From Adiantum capillus-veneris (lineage: Eukaryota > Streptophyta > Polypodiopsida > Polypodiales > Pteridaceae): a DNA stretch of 64,000 nt. Below are positions 34,702-45,190 of this stretch, piece after piece. Every line of letters starts with the position of its first letter. Position 1 is the stretch's first letter. A model generated the notes under the pieces. It saw only the letters and a program-made list of their open reading frames with translations, was not told where the DNA came from and did no database searches. The DNA is taken from NCBI GenBank assembly GCA_014529385.2, contig CM043960.1, forward strand, positions 75,558,410 to 75,622,409. The letters run 5' to 3'. Position numbers and translations under genes: made by a program.

Positions 34702-34811
34702 CTTCTTTTTTTGGAAAATGATTCTTGCAACAACAATATGGATAATGCATCAAACTTGAGAACTTCAGGATTTCTTTGGGTCATAAGTATCCAAGTACTA
34801 GCAAAAGTCTG

Positions 34812-35374
34812 TTAAGAATCTGGTAAGGCATCAAGAATAGTTTGCGCAAGGATACTGTATGAAATGACTTCTCTCGCAGAAATAAGTTGCTCATTGATAT
34901 CTTGGATAGCAGCAAGGAAAGTGTCCATGTCATCTTTCTCATGCATAATCTTCGACTCTAGCTCTTTACGCAACAATGCAGTTTTTGCCTCATTGCGACT
35001 TGCATAAAGACCAGCCAAAATATCCCAAGCCTGTTTTGCTGATTTCGCTGAGCGAATGTGAGGAGTAATAGTGCGCTTCACAGACAATGCAATCAATGCA
35101 TGAGCCTCTGCATCTTTTACATCTTTTACATCCTAATGAGCTTCTTCTACCGTAGGCAAAACAACTTTAACAAGAGCAAGACATCGCCTACATCCTCAAC
35201 ATCGCCTACATCCTCAGAACCAGGACGTATATCAATACGCTGCACAATATTCCAGACACCGTTTGACACAAGAACATGTTGCATCATGTAAGCCCACATA
35301 GAGTAATTGTCCCGATCCAATCTATCCTCAGCAACAAACATCTTGAACACATGTGTGGTGTTGTTGTCAGCCAT
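34812..35374 (-). pseudogene. Element C copy 2 gag
   Basis: Starts MADNNTTHVFKMF. The middle (AKQAWDILAGLYASRNEAK) is as in copy 1. The TAG stop shared with copy 1 is present. A 20-30 base deletion with frameshift near 35180 (DVEDVGDV) and a duplicated ACATCTTTT block near 35112-35130 are private to this copy. Confidence 0.78.
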
Positions 35375-35715
35375 GGCGAATACCTTCACCTAATGTGAAA
35401 ACTGCTTGAAAAGAGGAGAAACAAAGTGAGAACAACACATGCTATAATCATAGAAGACTATAAGGGACCTGTTATGCAAAGAATGACAGTGATAAAAATT
35501 CTACACAGAATGATGAAATAGCCTGTGTAGTATTGCTTGTAGTGGAAACGGAGGCCGAAATGAGCCCAAATCAAAATTTTAAGTAGACCAAGGTCTTCAA
35601 GCTTTCCCAAAATCTTTGTCGACCTACGAAGGCTTGCCAAAGCTCACAAAAATTGGAGAAAGTGAGAAGGCATGTGCTTGGGCTATTGGAGACTAAGTCT
35701 GGGAGGACGCAACCT

Positions 35716-35727
35716 GCTCTGATACCA
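35716..35727 (-). promoter_or_regulatory. Element C copy 2 primer-binding site (initiator tRNA-Met)
   Basis: GCTCTGATACCA on the plus strand, the exact complement of TGGTATCAGAGC, two bases inside the 5' LTR. Confidence 0.88.
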
Positions 35728-35729
35728 AT

Positions 35730-35959
35730 TGTTTGAATTAGGGTTGCATGAAAACACACACAGCTTGTAGAAGACGAAGGAAGTCAAGGCACACAATAGA
35801 GAGTGTATTACTTAGTGTGCAATGGAAATATAAGCTAGCCCTAGAGTGATGGGCATATATACAATGCGCATGGGGGGGAAAAAATCCTAGTGAGGGAAAA
35901 AAATGCCCTGGCGGTCCAAGTGTGTTCACACACATCACTATCACATGTATATGGTAACA
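35730..35959 (-). repeat. Element C copy 2, 5' LTR
   Basis: 230 bp, TGTTTGAATTAGGG to GGTAACA on the plus strand. Confidence 0.8.
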
Positions 35960-36575
35960 ACCTTTGAGCACAAAAATGAGTGGTAGGGGAAGTTCTTGCT
36001 TGGGTTGGGTTTCTTCCTCTTGCTCCAATGTTTTTGAATTGGGGCGATTCTAAAAGTTAACATGGGTAGCCAAAAGACTCGGCCATTTCCTTGTGGGAAT
36101 TCAACCTTCTTATGGCCAAATTCTACGTGTTTATAACACTAAATTTGTCTCTCAATGGTCAAAAGAGCAGCATCTGCATGAACAAATGTGGTGGAGACTG
36201 GGGTTGGACAATTGGCTGCAGTATAAATGGCACTTTTGGTGCTCTAGAGTGCTGATTGGGGTAAGAAGGGAGTTCGTGCTTTCTACTTGTGGTAGTACCT
36301 CCCTTAAAAATGCTCCTGTGTCTAGACTTGGCCTGGATCACAATATCTGCCAATGATGCAAGTCCAAGGGACTCTACTTCAGGAGCCAAATCTTCTCCAA
36401 GCCCAATGATGAAGTGACTTAGCTTTTGTTCCTTAGTAATAAGAAAGCATATCCTAAAAGTCGGACAAATTCTTTATAGTAAGCTTCAACAAACCTATTC
36501 CCTAGCTCGTAAGAAATAAAATCATTCATCATCTAAGTGGTGGAATAGTCTAAGGGAGCACAATTCCCTACCTGG
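35960..36575 (-). pseudogene. Minus-strand gypsy-type gag remnant, block copy 2
   Basis: Counterpart of 19851-20457, equally degraded. A two-base difference and an extra TTAGTAATAAG block near 36433 distinguish it. Confidence 0.45.
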
Positions 36576-36949
36576 TTGACAAAACAAACACATATTTGGA
36601 TGTGCGGAGCATCTAAATGTGGAAGCTTGAGAAAGGAAAACTGTATCCTAGAGCGATCAGTAGAAGATAAAAGCTACATGCGAGAGCCATTCTTAGAGGA
36701 GCTATTTGAACCCTTTGGATGGGAGCAAATACTAGAGACTCTAGATGTCTATGTGAACAAGCTAACACCCATGAAATTTTATGATGCAGATGGTTTTGAC
36801 ATAATGCGCTTCCAGATGGTGAATGCTATCTTGGAACCAAAAGTGGAAACCAAAATGATGGAAACTCATGAAATGATCGATTTTAAATGAACAGTGGATG
36901 AGCTTTTCACTTGAGATGTGAGTAACAATAATAAGGAGGAGCTTCATGA
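36576..36949 (+). pseudogene. Element B fragment (protease-RT linker), block copy 2
   Basis: HIWMCGASKCGSL through MMETHEMIDFK, open 36576-36890, then interrupted by element D copy 2. Confidence 0.72.
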
Positions 36950-38704
36950 TGAAGGGAAAGGGATCGTGCTAGCTAGGGTGGATGAAAGACAAACATCGTG
37001 TGCACAAGTGAGTGTGTGTAGGCTAGGTTATCACTCAAGTGAATTAGGTTCCAAGATGAATTAACTTGGACTCATAAACACAATCTTGAGTAGTTGTTAA
37101 GCCATTACAAGCTCACCATAAACAAGAGAGATGTAACTTAAACAAGTGCTTCTTTTCCCCTTTTGTTGTGCAATCAAGTTTTATTGAAAAACAACTACAA
37201 CACAAAAATATTGATGTAAAAGTATTGCTAATGATGTTATCGGTTTTCTCTCCCCTTGAAGTGAATTTTGAAATTTCCCCATGGTGCCTTGGAGCAGTCT
37301 TTGTACTTGGAGACTCTCCAAGGCCAGTGTCTAGGCTCCGTACAATAACACAATGACATTATCCTCCTTAATGATAGATGTAGTGACATACATTGCAAAA
37401 ATTGTTATTGGCTGTAAGATTTTCAATTTTAATGTGTACTTTAAAATTTTCCTTCAATGTGAAGTACCTCTTCACCGAGGTGAAGTCACTCTTCATGATC
37501 TTCGATTGCTTGGGGAAGCCTTTGAAGTTCCATGAAGCCTCAAGGCTTGGCTTTGAATAGTCTTAGAGCCCCTTTGAAAGTGCTTGAAGATTTTACTGGG
37601 CCTCATAGCCTACGATGCTTGTGCTCATGAGAAGGGCTCTTACAAGATCTTGATGCTTCTCTATGCGGGATTGCACCCCCTTTTATGCTCGTCTCCCTTT
37701 GTGTGCTTGGACGCTTGGCGGTGCAGGAACCTCCCCGTGAAAGGAGTGCCTTGGTGGCGTGGGACTAGGGGCCCTCTGAGGGTGGAGCCGGGTCAAAGGG
37801 AGCACCTTGGTGTCGTGGGAGCGTCACGTGCGGATGTTGACCCAAAGGGTGTGCTTGGTGTGCACGGTTGCTTGGGGACCTGCCTTCTAAACTCGCTATA
37901 TTTCACTACCAAGGTCAAGTCTGACCATAGTCCCCCGCAAAATCCACAAAAGGTTTTGACCACCGAACCTCGCGGAGAGCAATACTCTACTTTCAACGGA
38001 GTAAGCCAACTAACCCCATGTGCTTGGTTGTGAGTGTGTCCAAAAATAGCCAATATAAACGTGCAATAACAGAGCTTCACACACATTACACACACCTAAT
38101 AATAACATAAATTTGGGAAAGGAGAGGAGGGGGCTCTCATGCGTGGTTTGTAGAGTTTGAGGGCTGTATGGGAAGCTATCAATGAGCACTTCAAATTGAT
38201 GTGCGTGATGCTAGAAGAAAATGAGTTGGATGAAATTAATTGAAGAGGCGAACCATGCAAAAATCGACACTAAAAAGAAATCTAAATGCAAATGTTAATT
38301 TAGGAAAACACTGATTTTCTACTAATTGCGAGTTTCTCTCATAGATGAATGCAATGAACGTGCCCAAAATCCATGAGATTCACAATGCGATTGTGTATCT
38401 TATTGCTACTAATACTTAATGAAAGAGAAGAGAAATCAAGTGTGTAATTAGAGGAATTAATTAGAGAATGCTAATCACTAACACACAAATGCATTACAAC
38501 AATACTAGCTAGCAAACCATGTAGCTCTGATACCACTTGAAGGGAATGGGATTGTGCTAGCTAGGGTGACAAACATCGTGTACACAAGTGAGTGTGTGAG
38601 GCTAGGTTATCACTCAAGCAAATTAGGTTCCAAGATGAATTATCTTGGACTCATAAAACACAATCTTGAGTAGTTGTTAAGCCATCACAAGCTCACCATA
38701 AACA
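36950..38704 (-). mobile_element. Element D copy 2: small non-autonomous LTR retroelement
   Basis: LTRs at 36950-37124 and 38538-38704, primer site GCTCTGATACCA at 38524-38535. Both LTRs are near full length here, which fixes the LTR size at about 170 bp. Internal sequence matches copy 1 except for an internal deletion of about 40 bases near 37826. No gag or pol. Confidence 0.75.
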
Positions 38705-39623
38705 AGCAATCATAAAAGGATTTGAGTATATGTTAGCATACAATACCCCTTAAGAGTAATGCTAAAGCGCACATACAAAATCCTACACTTACAATGAGAA
38801 TTTGCAAAGAAAATCAAAGAGGAAATAGATAACTTAAAGAGGTGGAGTTTATCTATGAGATCAAATACACAGATTTGGTGTCGCCAATTGTGGTAGTGCC
38901 AAAAAAGAATGGCAAATTGGGAGTGTGTGTGAATCTCAAGTAGATAAATGCTACCGTTATAAGAGACAACTATCCCTTACCCACCATCACATATCATGTG
39001 ATTGAGAGAGTTGCAGACAAGGAAGATTACAAATTTCTTGATGGCTTTTCAAGCTATAACCAGTTTTCTATAAAGCCAGAGGATCATCACAAAACGGCCT
39101 TTGCAATAGAGTGGGCCATATTTGCTTGTAGGGTGATGCCATTCGGCTTGACCGATGCACTTGCCACATTCTAGAGAGGCTGATGAGTCACGCGTTCAAA
39201 GAATATCTAAGATAATTCTTAGAAATTTACATGGAAGACTTATGTGTGCATTCTCTATTGAGAAACGAACATATTGAGCACCTAAAAAAGATCTTTGAGA
39301 AGTATAAAACATATCGCATCTGCTTTAATCCAAAAAAATGTGTCTTCATGGTAAGATAGGAAAAGATTTTAGGACATATCGTGTCCAAAAATAGCATTTC
39401 CGTAGATGTTGAGAAGATACAAGTTATTGTTCTCTTGAGAAGATACAAGTTATTGTTTCTCTTCCAAGACCCACAAAAGTTAGGAAGGTATAAGCATTTA
39501 TGGGCCATTGTGGCTATTATCAAAGGTTTATCTATATGTATGCAGTCATTACAAAACCTCTCTATGCTCTCATCGCAAAAGGGTCATATGTGGTGAGGTT
39601 TTTTGAGCGAGGATATTCTTGAA
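38705..39623 (+). pseudogene. Element B reverse transcriptase fragment, block copy 2
   Basis: As 22603-23492. The polymerase box here reads YMEDLCVHS instead of YMDD, a private loss of a catalytic Asp. A 32-bp tandem duplication (TTGAGAAGATACAAGTTATT unit) lies at about 39411-39463. Confidence 0.78.
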
Positions 39624-41251
39624 TGTTAAGATATCCTCGGTGATACAGGTTGCTGAAGTTTCGCATTATGGTATCCTCACCATAGGTTATGTACCTTACG
39701 GGACATTTTGCTTGACGTTATGTATTGCAGTCACTTTGTCACAAATACTTGATAGCTTATGCCAATATTTACTCTCTTGAGTTGATTTGATGCTTTTTTA
39801 TGTGTCATTTGAATTGAGTTTTCACTTGTCATACAAAGAAGACTCTGTCAACAAATTTTTCTCATGAGTCTATCATTGCAATTTTTTGACAGTCTAAGCA
39901 CCGTGTTGGCTTGATATTTGCTCTTGTAAAGGAGGTCTGTCAAAATTTCACCAGGTTTTCTCACCATAATTATTGACATTCTCACCAAAGTGCTCAATTC
40001 TTGTTAAAGTGGAATCTTCTATTGAGAAGGACATTAACAATATTAGAAAGTTCAAAGACAAAAATTATTTGAGTGAAAAGAGAAAATCCATGATGTGCTA
40101 ACCCTAAAAGGCCAATTAGAGCCGATCTTTAAGGGGTTAGTTGAATTTGTGTATTTCACCATAGTGGATGAAGCTATTGCTAAATTCTTATTATACAAGC
40201 CATGCAATACATATGAGAGCAAAAGTACAAGTAACAAGGTGTACTTGATAAAGAATCTCTTTGAACTTTGCATGAAAGAAGGTGACACAATTTCTAATCA
40301 CTTGAATGTGTTCAATATACTTTTTGATCAATTGACATCACAGGGATTAGAGTTTGATGTTGGCAGTCAAACCAAACGAGCGCCCTTCAAGTTGACCTCT
40401 TTATTTTGAGACCCAAATTTTGATGTCCATCATTTTTTGAAAAGCTTTGTAATTGTTTGACAGTCTTTGATTTTATTTAGATCACTGTTTGTGCTACATC
40501 CGAGTTGTATAATTTATAAATGAGTCCAAGCCTTGTAAAGTCGGCCAGTGGCCAAGCGAGCCCTAGGTATAAAACACTTATCATTCTTAAAAGTTTTGAG
40601 TTTGAGTTTTGGAGCATATGACTGAGAGCAAGTACTCTCATGCGCCTTGTAATCCTTATTTCTTGAGCTCTAGTAATCACATTTTGATTTCAAAACTTGC
40701 AATGTGTTCCTTGTCTATTGTTCTTTCATTCAAGTATAATCATTGTTGATTTTGTTGTGGTTTACGGCTACACATTAATAGGCTAATTCTGCTGTTTTGA
40801 GTGTGTTAATGGCTGTTTTTGACATTCCAACCATAGGAGAGTATTCCTAGACGATAGGGCGACCATTCTGGTATGTTCTATTGTAGTTTCTAAGACCTTG
40901 ATCATGATGGATCGTGATTTTGGTACCTCATCAGATTGCAACCAACCTTGGCAGGTTAGTGTCTCTAAGTGTCTTAGATGTCCTCCCAAAGTTTTGTAAC
41001 ATTTGGACTTCATTTGAGTGCCAAAACGCGTTGATGACTGAGTGCGATGGCATAGGAAATAGGTAGGTTGCCAAATCCAAGAGTGATAGATTTGCTAGTG
41101 TTAGAGATATCGTTGATGTGTAGGTTCACTTCTGGAGGTTGACACACTCAAAGAGTATCTGTGCTCCATCCGAGTCGCTTCCCTGAGTATTGAAATTATG
41201 TAAGTGCCAAATAGCTATGCTATAGACATCCATCACAGCGACTTGCTAACA
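39624..41251 (+). repeat. Element B LTR, block copy 2, shared with the longer element B
   Basis: Same TGTTA and TAACA ends as copy 1, TATA box at 40568-40574, and the captured copia gag (about 39906-40450) with its flanking 16-base repeat, one copy now with a mismatch. The left neighbour is the 3' end of a deleted element B and the right neighbour is a primer site plus an element B interior, so one LTR serves two elements. Confidence 0.68.
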
Positions 41252-41252
41252 T

Positions 41253-41270
41253 TGGCACCATTGCCAGAGA
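41253..41270 (+). promoter_or_regulatory. Element B primer-binding site, block copy 2
   Basis: TGGCACCATTGCCAGAGA, one further CpG-type change and one other change compared with copy 1. Confidence 0.7.
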
Positions 41271-42160
41271 TAGCAATCCTTAGGTGGTGAGTGACCTAAT
41301 CGTAGCTTTTTACTTATAGACCTTTGATTTTGATTTTTGATTCATTTACACTTTAGCAGTCAGGCAGCTAAACACGGGGTTTAGTGCTTGGTAGAGGCTA
41401 GAAGTCGGGGACTTGCTAGATCTACTCTTGAGAGTTTTTAGGAGTTATGGGTTAGATACAAAAGCATTTCATTCTGCATATTTTTTGATTCTTTGAAATT
41501 ATTGTTCCATATTTTGTTTTTCTTCCAGTTTTGCATCATTTGTTGTAGAATTAGGTTAGGTAACATCTATAACCATCAAATTGAGCAAAAAGGATAAGGG
41601 AAAATACTGTCAAAACCATATTTTGGTTGTCGAGACCATAAACTCTGAAAATCTTAGAAATTTGATGGTTGGAGCTCAAAAGTAAAATGCAAACCCAAAA
41701 ATAAGTGAGGAAAGGGGTGAACTAGGCTAAAGAAGACCGATTTGGAAAGTTTTAGTCCAAAATGTGCAGGAACATGGATCGTGACTCATGACCCCTTGAG
41801 ACAATTTGGATAGAAACTGATACCAGACCAATGGGGTTCCAAATCTCCAGATATACACTTTTGGTGAAAAATTGACACATCTTACTCATCTAAATCAAGA
41901 AATTAGGCACACAAACCTTGGAAATAGACAAAAATTGGGCCTTTTTGACTTTTTGGTTTCCAAACTAAAAAATAAGTGAAAATCTAACCTCTACAGGATA
42001 CAAGCATACAACCGACCGAATTTCATGACCAGATGAGATGGAACATGGATCATGATTCATGACCCCATGAAGCATCTTAGGTTGAGATTTAGGCAATGGG
42101 AAGCTGGCATCATTTGTAACAATATTTCTAAAGGCCACCATAGCAAGAAACAACAAAAAG
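41271..42160 (+). other. Element B leader (non-coding)
   Basis: Between primer site and the first gag-like frame. No protein seen. Two copies of a palindromic motif (ACATGGATCGTGACTCATGA near 41771 and a close variant near 42043) lie here, similar to motifs at about 10993 and 11130. Confidence 0.55.
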
Positions 42161-43500
42161 TTGACCAAAACACCAAAATACAACCTGCAACAAGTCAAAG
42201 GCAAGTTTCACGAGAATAGAAACCCTACTGCTCAAGACCAATCAAGCCGTATTTCAATAGAGGGTAATGTCAATCAAGGGACCATACCTACCTTAGAGCC
42301 AATATTGCAGGAAAGTCTTTTTGATACTTCTTCAGAAAGATCATATACCTATATGGATGAGGGATCCGAAACTATGAGTTTCGAGGAAGAAACCAAATTG
42401 GGAGCGAGACCATCGCAACTTGCATCAAATCTAAAACTTTTGCAACTACAATACCATTTTGAAAATGAATAGGGTGGTCAAATCTACAAAGACGATATGG
42501 ATCACCACTAACTTGTCAAAATTGAAGAGAGGCCTAGTGAGCTTAAGCTTGTAGTGCCCATAGATTATAGTGGTGATCGATATTTCAATGAGGAGGGAAA
42601 CATGTATGTAGTTGTGCTTGACATTTTTCATTTTTGACAAGTGGGGATTAACAGACACAAAAGAAAAGGTTGACGTAGAGCTTGAGGAGAATCCATCAAA
42701 GTTGGACATTCCTAATGCTAACCTTAGACGAGTAAATGTGGCTACTCGCGTCAACACCGACAATACGCATGTGGACTTACATAAGCATGATAATGGAGAG
42801 AGAATACTCTGTTATACAGGTGTGGGAGCCCAATGTGAAGGAGTTGATAGAATAGAAATACTTGTATATATTCATGTTTGAAGTGGAGAGAGATGCGAAG
42901 ATAGTCATGTTAGACAAGTATGGTTGAAAGGATTCGGTGGTGAGTTATAACGATCTTGGGGGAGATACATACTTTGGGGGACTATTCCATCAATACTATG
43001 TCACCCTAGTGTGCACAGACCTACTGTATCAGAAACAACACGACTGAAAACTACGAGAGTGAATCCTTTGAAATCTCATGTTGGAGACACTTTCAGTTGA
43101 CCCCATCTCTCTAAATCAAAACTGATGGGATCCTTGGATTCTCGGGTTCCTATGTCTACACTTCAAGGTAGTGATATCCCATATATGATGTTAAGGACAA
43201 GGGTGCTGAATATCAGAACCAAGAGTCATGATGTAAGAATAGAGGAAAGGATGGCTGACCAAACCCATTCCAGAGCACCTATCAGTGGTTAAGAAATGAG
43301 GGATGGAATTCCAGGAGAACCTAGAATGATGAGGATGGTTGCAAAAACTCAAATAATGCAACCTTCTCAAGTGGCCAAATGTGTGTCAAAGAAGTACAAC
43401 CGATTGAGGAAACCATACGCACATGTATCTATTTTTAAGCAAGCCTTAAGGGCGAAACAAGTAGCGGATTTCCAAACGTAATACAAGGGATTTGATTTAA
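42161..43500 (+). pseudogene. Element B gag, N-terminal part
   Basis: Open from an ATG at 42161 to a TAG at 42470-42472, continuing in the same frame past further stops (IEERPSELKLVVPIDYSG) to about 42650. It is then shifted (DKWGLTDTKEKVDVELEENP, 42612-42881). Bases 42882-43290 are broken. A frame from 43296 (KYNRLRKPYAHVSIFKQAL) runs up to the piggyBac-like insertion, with one TAA at 43480-43482. The family assignment rests on position and on the Gag core on the far side. Confidence 0.55.
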
Positions 43501-44826
43501 CACTAGAATGGTAACCTAACACGACATAAAAGTGTCCTTTCAGGGTTTTGGGAAAAAAATCCAAAACCATAGTAGATCCACTCATTTTGAAAAATCCTTT
43601 CACGAGCTTATAGTTCAATAACTACTACATAAGGAAAAAAATGAGAAACTTGTAATTTTTCTCATCCCTTGGTCACTACAAGCCTCCAAAGTTGATGGAC
43701 CAGTGCATTTTGCCCAAAACAACAATTTCTTTGGTTGATTGCATATAAATAAGAGTGGAGATTTTTGTAGGACATGAGATAAAATGCCTCGTTAACTTCA
43801 ATGGGTTGGTGACCAAAATATTTGGTTGCTTTTACCTCACTATTTTTCTTTTGGGCAAAAACAATAGGTACAAAAAAGTTGCATTTTTGCCATTCTTCGT
43901 GCCTATCATAAAAGTTTCTATAGTCACGCTCAATACAGATACTATATACATGTTTTGTTAGTTCCCTTTGGGCCTCTGGATTCAAAAGGAGCCATGGATC
44001 ATGTCAAAAGGATAATGGATCTCTTACAATTGGAACCTTGGGGGCAATGATAAAGTGCTAAATACAGCAAACATGAAAAAACTGGGTTTAGCATTATGAC
44101 CTCTAGAAACCCATAGAAACTACTCAATATCTAGCCAAGTTTGTAGTCTATGATTAGATATGGTCACTACCTACAAAATACAGACAATTGGCCTAAGAAA
44201 CTAGCAATGTTGAGAAAGTTATACTTGCTACTCTAAAATGTATCGTATTCTTCAGCAATCAAAAAACTCAACCATCATCATATACTATGCTATATAGCAT
44301 ATTAGGTCCCCCAAAACTCAAGGAAGATTAGCTTTATGTTATACATTACACTTACACAATCAAAATTGAATTTGGAAGCCACCAAAAAAATCATAAAAGT
44401 GCTAATTTTGGCCAAAAAACAAGATTATGCAATTCTTGTAAATTGGTCATAACTTTCAATTTGAACACTTAGCTCTCCCTACAAGCATCAAAACATGTTG
44501 AGAACTATAAAGGCCTAACCTCTAGTTATCTAAACATGAAGTTTAGGGTGGTATAGTTGCCAAAAATTGAAAAAAAGCCAAAAACAGGACTCGTTTTTTC
44601 ACACAGTTTAGGTTCAAAAATGTTGTGCAAGAGTAAAGTTAATGGTGAGATCGATACTAAAAAAAAAATGCTAAGTTTTTTTCAGCTCATAAGGCAACTT
44701 TGTGGATATATAGCACCTAAAAATTCATTTTCATACTCTTCAAATAATTCAAGCAAAATGGTCACTTAACAGGACACAAAAGTGTCCAACGACATAAAAG
44801 TGTCATGTTTACCATTCTAGTGTTAA
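43497..44826. mobile_element. piggyBac-like DNA transposon insertion in element B gag (1322 bp plus TTAA repeats)
   Basis: The element runs 43501-44822. Ends are perfect 14-bp inverted repeats, CACTAGAATGGTAA and its complement. Each end is flanked by TTAA (43497-43500 and 44823-44826), the specific target duplication of piggyBac transposons, whose termini begin with similar CCCTAGA-type sequence. Subterminal palindromes of the form GACAC-AAAA-GTGTC occur once near the left end (43523-43536, as GACATAAAAGTGTC) and twice near the right end (44773-44786, 44791-44804). Element B gag frame resumes directly beyond it. The longest internal frame (43985-43662 minus) shows no transposase motif I can identify, so it is probably non-autonomous. 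Confidence 0.8.
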
Positions 44827-45190
44827 CATTAGAGGGAATGATATTGACTTGGTTCCAACTACTAAATAGTAGAGATTTTTTGAACATTGATCAACTCTTG
44901 CAAGAGTTTGCCAAGGAATTCTCTAAGAGGAGAATCAAGCACAACATTTCTCAAATTTATGCCTTTTAACAAAAGGAAAATGAACAGGTGAAAGAAGCTT
45001 CACTTCGCTTCAAGCAATACATCGAAAGATGTCCAGTACAAGAGTTACCACAGGACGATCGCTTATCGGTTCTCTTTATAGAGGGGTTGAGAAACAAAAC
45101 TCTCAAAAAGGACTTACACTTGAAGGCATGCACAACATTCGAACAAGTCACTAGGGAAGCATTGTACCTGGTTGACAATTGCAAAACATA
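44827..45190 (+). pseudogene. Element B gag, core domain
   Basis: MILTWFQLLNS, LLQEFAKEFSKR and EASLRFKQYIERCPVQELPQ followed by LFIEGLRNKTLKKDL match the Ty3 retrotransposon Gag core (helical capsid-like domain). One TAA interrupts near 44968. The frame is the one left of the piggyBac-like insertion if one TTAA copy is counted. Confidence 0.75.

Larger units (their letters stand above)
31087..35959 (-). mobile_element. Element C copy 2: Ty1/copia retrotransposon, defective
   Basis: Same structure as element C copy 1: right LTR 35730-35959, an intact 12-base primer site, gag, zinc knuckle, protease, integrase, RT, RNase H, left LTR. Integrase and RNase H frames are longer here than in copy 1, while gag carries an extra deletion. 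The same insertion flanks are present, as expected for one insertion duplicated with its surroundings. Confidence 0.88.
28431..41326 (+). repeat. 12.9 kb segmental duplication, copy 2
   Basis: Direct copy of 12346-25218 with small indels. Copy-specific changes include a 22-bp tandem duplication (GGAATGAGACAAGTGAGATT unit, about 29004-29048), an inverted duplication in the element C LTR (31287-31372) and a 32-bp tandem duplication near 39411-39463. On the right this copy runs on without a break into the leader and gag of a longer element B, so this copy's right side looks like the original context. Copy 1 is cut in the leader. Confidence 0.92.

Noticed and set aside
12346-41326. The two 12.9 kb blocks as giant LTRs of one element with the 3.2 kb spacer as interior
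   Set aside because: The ends are not TG...CA, no primer site or polypurine tract flanks the spacer, and the blocks contain complete nested elements.
42161-42472. Stand-alone small host gene
   Set aside because: It lies in element B between leader and Gag core, continues in the same frame past its stop, and has no plant gene features.
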